Source: Phlyctochytrium arcticum (Eukaryota; Chytridiomycota; Chytridiomycetes; Chytridiales; Chytridiaceae). Taken from it: DNA of 64,000 nt. Location: NCBI GenBank assembly GCA_025602905.1, contig JAHLKI010000026.1:310001-374000 (forward strand), read 5' to 3'. Below are positions 61,458 to 64,000 of this stretch, piece after piece. How positions within the stretch are numbered: the stretch's first letter is position 1; every line of letters begins with the position of its first letter. The notes beneath the pieces were generated by a model that was not told the DNA's origin, made no database searches, and saw nothing but the letters and a program-made list of their open reading frames with translations. The position numbers and the translations under genes are program-made.

Positions 61458-62708
61458 CTAGATTACATCAACCAAGTCTGAAACACTGAGGGTAACGTTC
61501 TCTTGGTATGTCAACAACAAGCGACAGTTGCTACTAGGTTTGTTATTAGGATCGTGTTCTGTAGTGAGTTTGAATACTGCATCTGTACCAGTAAAGTTCA
61601 ATGCAGCCGGAACACCTTCTTCTAGAGATTGGAAAGCCCACCCTGCACTAAAGTATTTGTTGTTATAATCAGCCAAACTAGGAAGTGACAATTCACCCAT
61701 AGAGTAAAAGTCATTCTGCTGCAATTGAGTGACCAATAGAGTCTGAGGATTCGTTAGTGAATTCTGGAAGCCTCTGCCTGTATTATTCGGAATAACAATA
61801 CCACCGATATTCATCCACCACTGGCGCAAGCCCTTCGAAGAACTAATGGCGTTCTTGTCCTTGGAAAGATCTTGCATTTGGTCGTCGTCAATCCATGAGA
61901 AATCAATAGATCGTAAAGAGCGTACACCAGAAAAGTTTGTAGAGTAGATTTGTCGACTAGCACCGTTGCAATTAATTTCAACTTGAGTCGTTCGGACGTA
62001 ATCGTAATTGATTGCTTTGCCAGCATCAATCGACTTCTCCACTTGGAATACGTATTCAGGAGGAGGAGTAACACAAGGGACCAAGAATTCAACGTTTCTG
62101 AATATAACTTCATCAACTGTATCATTCAAGTAAAACTGTTTGGGATCGACTATAGTCAAGTATATATCAATATTCTGCGAGGGATGCGCCCATATATGGA
62201 GGGGTCGTTCGTCATCACAGTGGAAAAATCCTATCGGCATGTGACTAGTGTAAGATACAGTAGGTGATGATTCAAATATATTCGTTGCGCCATAGCCGTT
62301 CATACTTCGAATCGTTTTCTTCAACGTTTCAGGAATATACTTGTAGTTGTGAGTTAGATAATGAGGATAGTTGGGAATTTCCTGAATAACCTTGTTACCA
62401 ATTTGAACACGCACACTTTGAATAAGACCATCGAGCCCCAATTCGGTATTCACAATACTATTCCCTGAAACGGGAACACCGTTTTTCATGGCAGTTACGT
62501 CAAATGAAAGAAGCAACTTTTGCAATATCAAGGATCGAGAAGAATCATTTAAGGTAATCTTGATAGGGGTAGTTGTTCGCGTTTTCGACGTGAATACATC
62601 TTGGCCTAATGGATTGAAAAACAACCAAGATTCACCACGAGGGTCAGAATAGGGCTTACTATAGCGATTCGAATTAATTAGCCAGTTGCGCGGAATATTT
62701 TCAGACAT
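61458..62708 (-). CDS. major capsid protein, module 2 (double-jelly-roll type)
   Basis: The intact 416-residue frame starts MSENIPRNWLINSNRYSKPY. It is beta-rich throughout, with PIKITLNDSSRSLILQKLLL, LGLDGLIQSVRVQIGNKVIQ, SQNIDIYLTIVDPKQF and VEFLVPCVTPPPEYVFQVEK, the last being the Y/F-x-x-V-x-V-T-P-x-x-E/Y pattern that PLV and virophage MCPs share at the end of the first jelly roll. The C-terminus (AALNFTGTDAVFKLTTEHD, then SVSDLVDVI) aligns with the module 1 MCP. Double jelly-roll MCPs form the hexameric capsomers of icosahedral dsDNA viruses. A TATATA word lies about 12-20 bp before the start. Confidence 0.78.
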   Translation of the reverse strand: MSENIPRNWLINSNRYSKPYSDPRGESWLFFNPLGQDVFTSKTRTTTPIKITLNDSSRSLILQKLLLSFDVTAMKNGVPVSGNSIVNTELGLDGLIQSVRVQIGNKVIQEIPNYPHYLTHNYKYIPETLKKTIRSMNGYGATNIFESSPTVSYTSHMPIGFFHCDDERPLHIWAHPSQNIDIYLTIVDPKQFYLNDTVDEVIFRNVEFLVPCVTPPPEYVFQVEKSIDAGKAINYDYVRTTQVEINCNGASRQIYSTNFSGVRSLRSIDFSWIDDDQMQDLSKDKNAISSSKGLRQWWMNIGGIVIPNNTGRGFQNSLTNPQTLLVTQLQQNDFYSMGELSLPSLADYNNKYFSAGWAFQSLEEGVPAALNFTGTDAVFKLTTEHDPNNKPSSNCRLLLTYQENVTLSVSDLVDVI

Positions 62709-62736
62709 GGTTTACTTAATGAATATATAAAAAAAA

Positions 62737-63219
62737 TCAATACCCGAATATTCCGCCAAAGTTTTCTTCTTCAACTACTTTTTTTTCCACTTGTTTAGTT
62801 TTTTCAACTTGTTGTTTCTTTTGGGGCTTTGGTTTGACTTGCGTATTCTTCTGTTCTCTCAATTGTTTCTTTTGTAACCTTTCGAGACGTTTCTGTTCTT
62901 TTTCTTGTCGTTTACGTTCTTCTAATTGATTCACCAAGTTGTAGGCCTCTTCAATTTTCCTCTGGTATTCCAATTGTTCCCTTTCTTCATCACGTTGTTT
63001 CTGCATAGTATTCAATTGAATCTTCCTCGACTCTTGCGCTTTGCGTAGAGCTTCCTTTTGCTTCTCAGACATCTGCCTCTTTTTCTTGGGTGCTTCTTCA
63101 ATTACAGTAGCTGTTGGTTCTTCTTCTTGTTGTACTGCTTCCCGTACAGGTTCTTGTACAACATCTTGTACCGGACTAGTTTCTTGTGGTTCAAGTAAAG
63201 CGTCTTCTTCAGTATTCAT
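62737..63219 (-). CDS. charged coiled-coil viral protein, module 2
   Basis: The 160-residue product has an acidic N-terminus (MNTEEDALLEPQETSPVQDV), then KKKRQMSEKQKEALRKAQES, a long E/K/Q coiled coil and a basic Q/K tail ending NFGGIFGY. The MSxKQKxALxxAxE motif matches the module 1 protein at 55801-56199. Only 28 bp separate it from the MCP start, implying co-regulation or a very short promoter. Confidence 0.65.
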   Translation of the reverse strand: MNTEEDALLEPQETSPVQDVVQEPVREAVQQEEEPTATVIEEAPKKKRQMSEKQKEALRKAQESRKIQLNTMQKQRDEEREQLEYQRKIEEAYNLVNQLEERKRQEKEQKRLERLQKKQLREQKNTQVKPKPQKKQQVEKTKQVEKKVVEEENFGGIFGY

Positions 63220-63245
63220 TTTATCATGTACAAAACAAAAAAAAA

Positions 63246-63416
63246 TTAGAGTAATTTGTTTAAAGTCTTGAGTGCTTTCTCTAGTTGTGTCAGTACTTTG
63301 TCTAATTTTTCTTTTTGTGACTTTTCAATTCTTTTTTGTGTCTTTTCCTTCTTGTTTCGTTTTTCGATCTCGTTTAATATTTTGTATGTCTCAAAAAATT
63401 CTTCTTCATTATCCAT
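63246..63416 (-). CDS. 56-residue coiled-coil protein
   Basis: From ATG 63416 to TAA 63246-63248 the frame reads MDNEEEFFETYKILNEIEKR followed by a K/E/Q-rich helix and the heptad-like end VLTQLEKALKTLNKLL. It fits tightly between the penton stop (63442) and the coiled-coil start (63219), which supports it as a real gene. It may be a small scaffold or DNA-binding protein; no family is recognised. Confidence 0.55.
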   Translation of the reverse strand: MDNEEEFFETYKILNEIEKRNKKEKTQKRIEKSQKEKLDKVLTQLEKALKTLNKLL

Positions 63417-63441
63417 TTTATCCTAACAACAAAAAAAAATC

Positions 63442-64000
63442 TTATATTCTAACATCTTGAATGTCGTCGGCAATGAGAAATCGTACAGTGAGTGGTGATT
63501 CTAGGGCCAGCTCTTCGTTCGTCATGCTGTCTACAAGATGGAACTCTATTTTGCTAATAGTCTGATCCACTGTAAGCCATTCTGAATCGTTGGTAAAATT
63601 TATGACACTACCGAATTCGTCTGGTATTATCGTTCCTACTACACTGCTACCAATGTCATTGTAATCGCTAAGGAATCTAACTGAAGGGACGTTGATGTTG
63701 CTAGTAAGAAGTATGGGGTAACTACCTGAGAGATTGACTGTGTTTTTAAATGTAGCAGATTTGCCTAAAGGTGTCGCTGTGCGATTCGACATGCCACTGA
63801 CACTGTACATTTTTGTCCCTTCTTTGCCAGGCAGAATACTGAAATCCTTGTCAACAGAAGTCAATGTAATGCGACGTGTGATTTGGTTGTAGGTTGCAGA
63901 ATACGATTGGGAACCAGCAATAGTCATGGCTGAGGCAATAGCCTGTGGAAAGTTTGCTACGGTATAGTTCCCTGGTGGAACAGTTGCAACAATTGGATCG
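63442..64000 (-). CDS. penton-like minor capsid protein, module 2 (5' partial)
   Basis: The minus-strand frame ends at 63442 and is open to the window edge, so at least 185 residues are seen and the N-terminus is missing. It shares with the module 1 penton the pattern YSATYNQITRRITLTSVDKD, the LSGSYPILLTSNI segment and a C-terminal KIEFHLVDSMTNEELALESP with a final beta strand VRFLIADDIQDV. The gene order penton, coiled coil, MCP repeats that of module 1. Confidence 0.68.
   Translation of the reverse strand, partial: DPIVATVPPGNYTVANFPQAIASAMTIAGSQSYSATYNQITRRITLTSVDKDFSILPGKEGTKMYSVSGMSNRTATPLGKSATFKNTVNLSGSYPILLTSNINVPSVRFLSDYNDIGSSVVGTIIPDEFGSVINFTNDSEWLTVDQTISKIEFHLVDSMTNEELALESPLTVRFLIADDIQDVRI

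Larger units (their letters stand above)
60388..64000. mobile_element. endogenous polinton-like virus module 2 (continues past the window)
   Basis: Five intronless minus-strand genes: a 112-residue protein, an intact MCP, a coiled-coil protein, a 56-residue coiled-coil protein and a penton cut by the window edge. Penton, coiled coil and MCP have homologues in the same order in module 1, but the proteins are clearly diverged, so this is not a recent duplication. All visible frames are intact. It may be a second virus or the other arm of one larger genome. Confidence 0.65.

Overview
The first 46.5 kb look like nuclear DNA of a zoosporic (flagellated) early-diverging fungus, most likely a chytrid. 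Genes are dense and carry short GT-AG introns of about 50-70 nt. Fungal or plant-type THI4 sits beside genes found only in organisms that build cilia: a TMEM138 homologue, a Tectonic homologue and the axonemal dynein regulatory complex subunit DRC7. Other host genes, left to right, are an NSRP1-like tail, HMG-CoA lyase, exosome RRP40 (minus), a gamma-tubulin complex protein, bifunctional lysine-ketoglutarate reductase/saccharopine dehydrogenase, UBFD1-like, TMEM138-like, a mitochondrial RRM protein (minus), COX18-like insertase, Tectonic, a small membrane protein (minus), an F-box/LRR protein (minus), IQGAP, DRC7 (minus), THI4 (minus), a Rab7-like GTPase with a very large insertion, a cytochrome b5 protein (minus), a GRAM/VASt sterol-transfer protein, a DDIAS-like zinc-finger/OB protein, a Sac1 lipid phosphatase and fructose-1,6-bisphosphatase.

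From about 47 kb to the right edge the character changes: the DNA is more AT-rich, genes are intronless and tightly packed, and the products are viral morphogenesis proteins. I read this as integrated DNA of polinton-like viruses (PLVs, small double-jelly-roll dsDNA viruses). The first module (about 48.4-60.1 kb) has a giant modular fibre protein, a packaging ATPase, a penton-like minor capsid protein, a coiled-coil protein, a major capsid protein (MCP), a proline-rich repeat protein and a 98-residue protein. It is partly decayed: the fibre gene has a frame change and an in-frame stop, and the MCP gene is split at an ATGA stop/start overlap.

The second module (about 60.4 kb to the edge, all minus strand) encodes a 112-residue protein, a divergent intact MCP, a homologous coiled-coil protein, a 56-residue coiled-coil protein and a second penton running off the window. 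The penton, coiled-coil, MCP order is the same in both modules, but they face each other, and a perfect 33-bp-arm palindrome (60321-60387) lies between them. No polymerase, helicase, integrase or protease is visible in either module, so any replication genes must lie beyond the right edge or be lost.

Exon coordinates given in the evidence were placed by hand from GT-AG sites, reading frame and family similarity. Family assignments come from recognised motifs and were not tested by database search.
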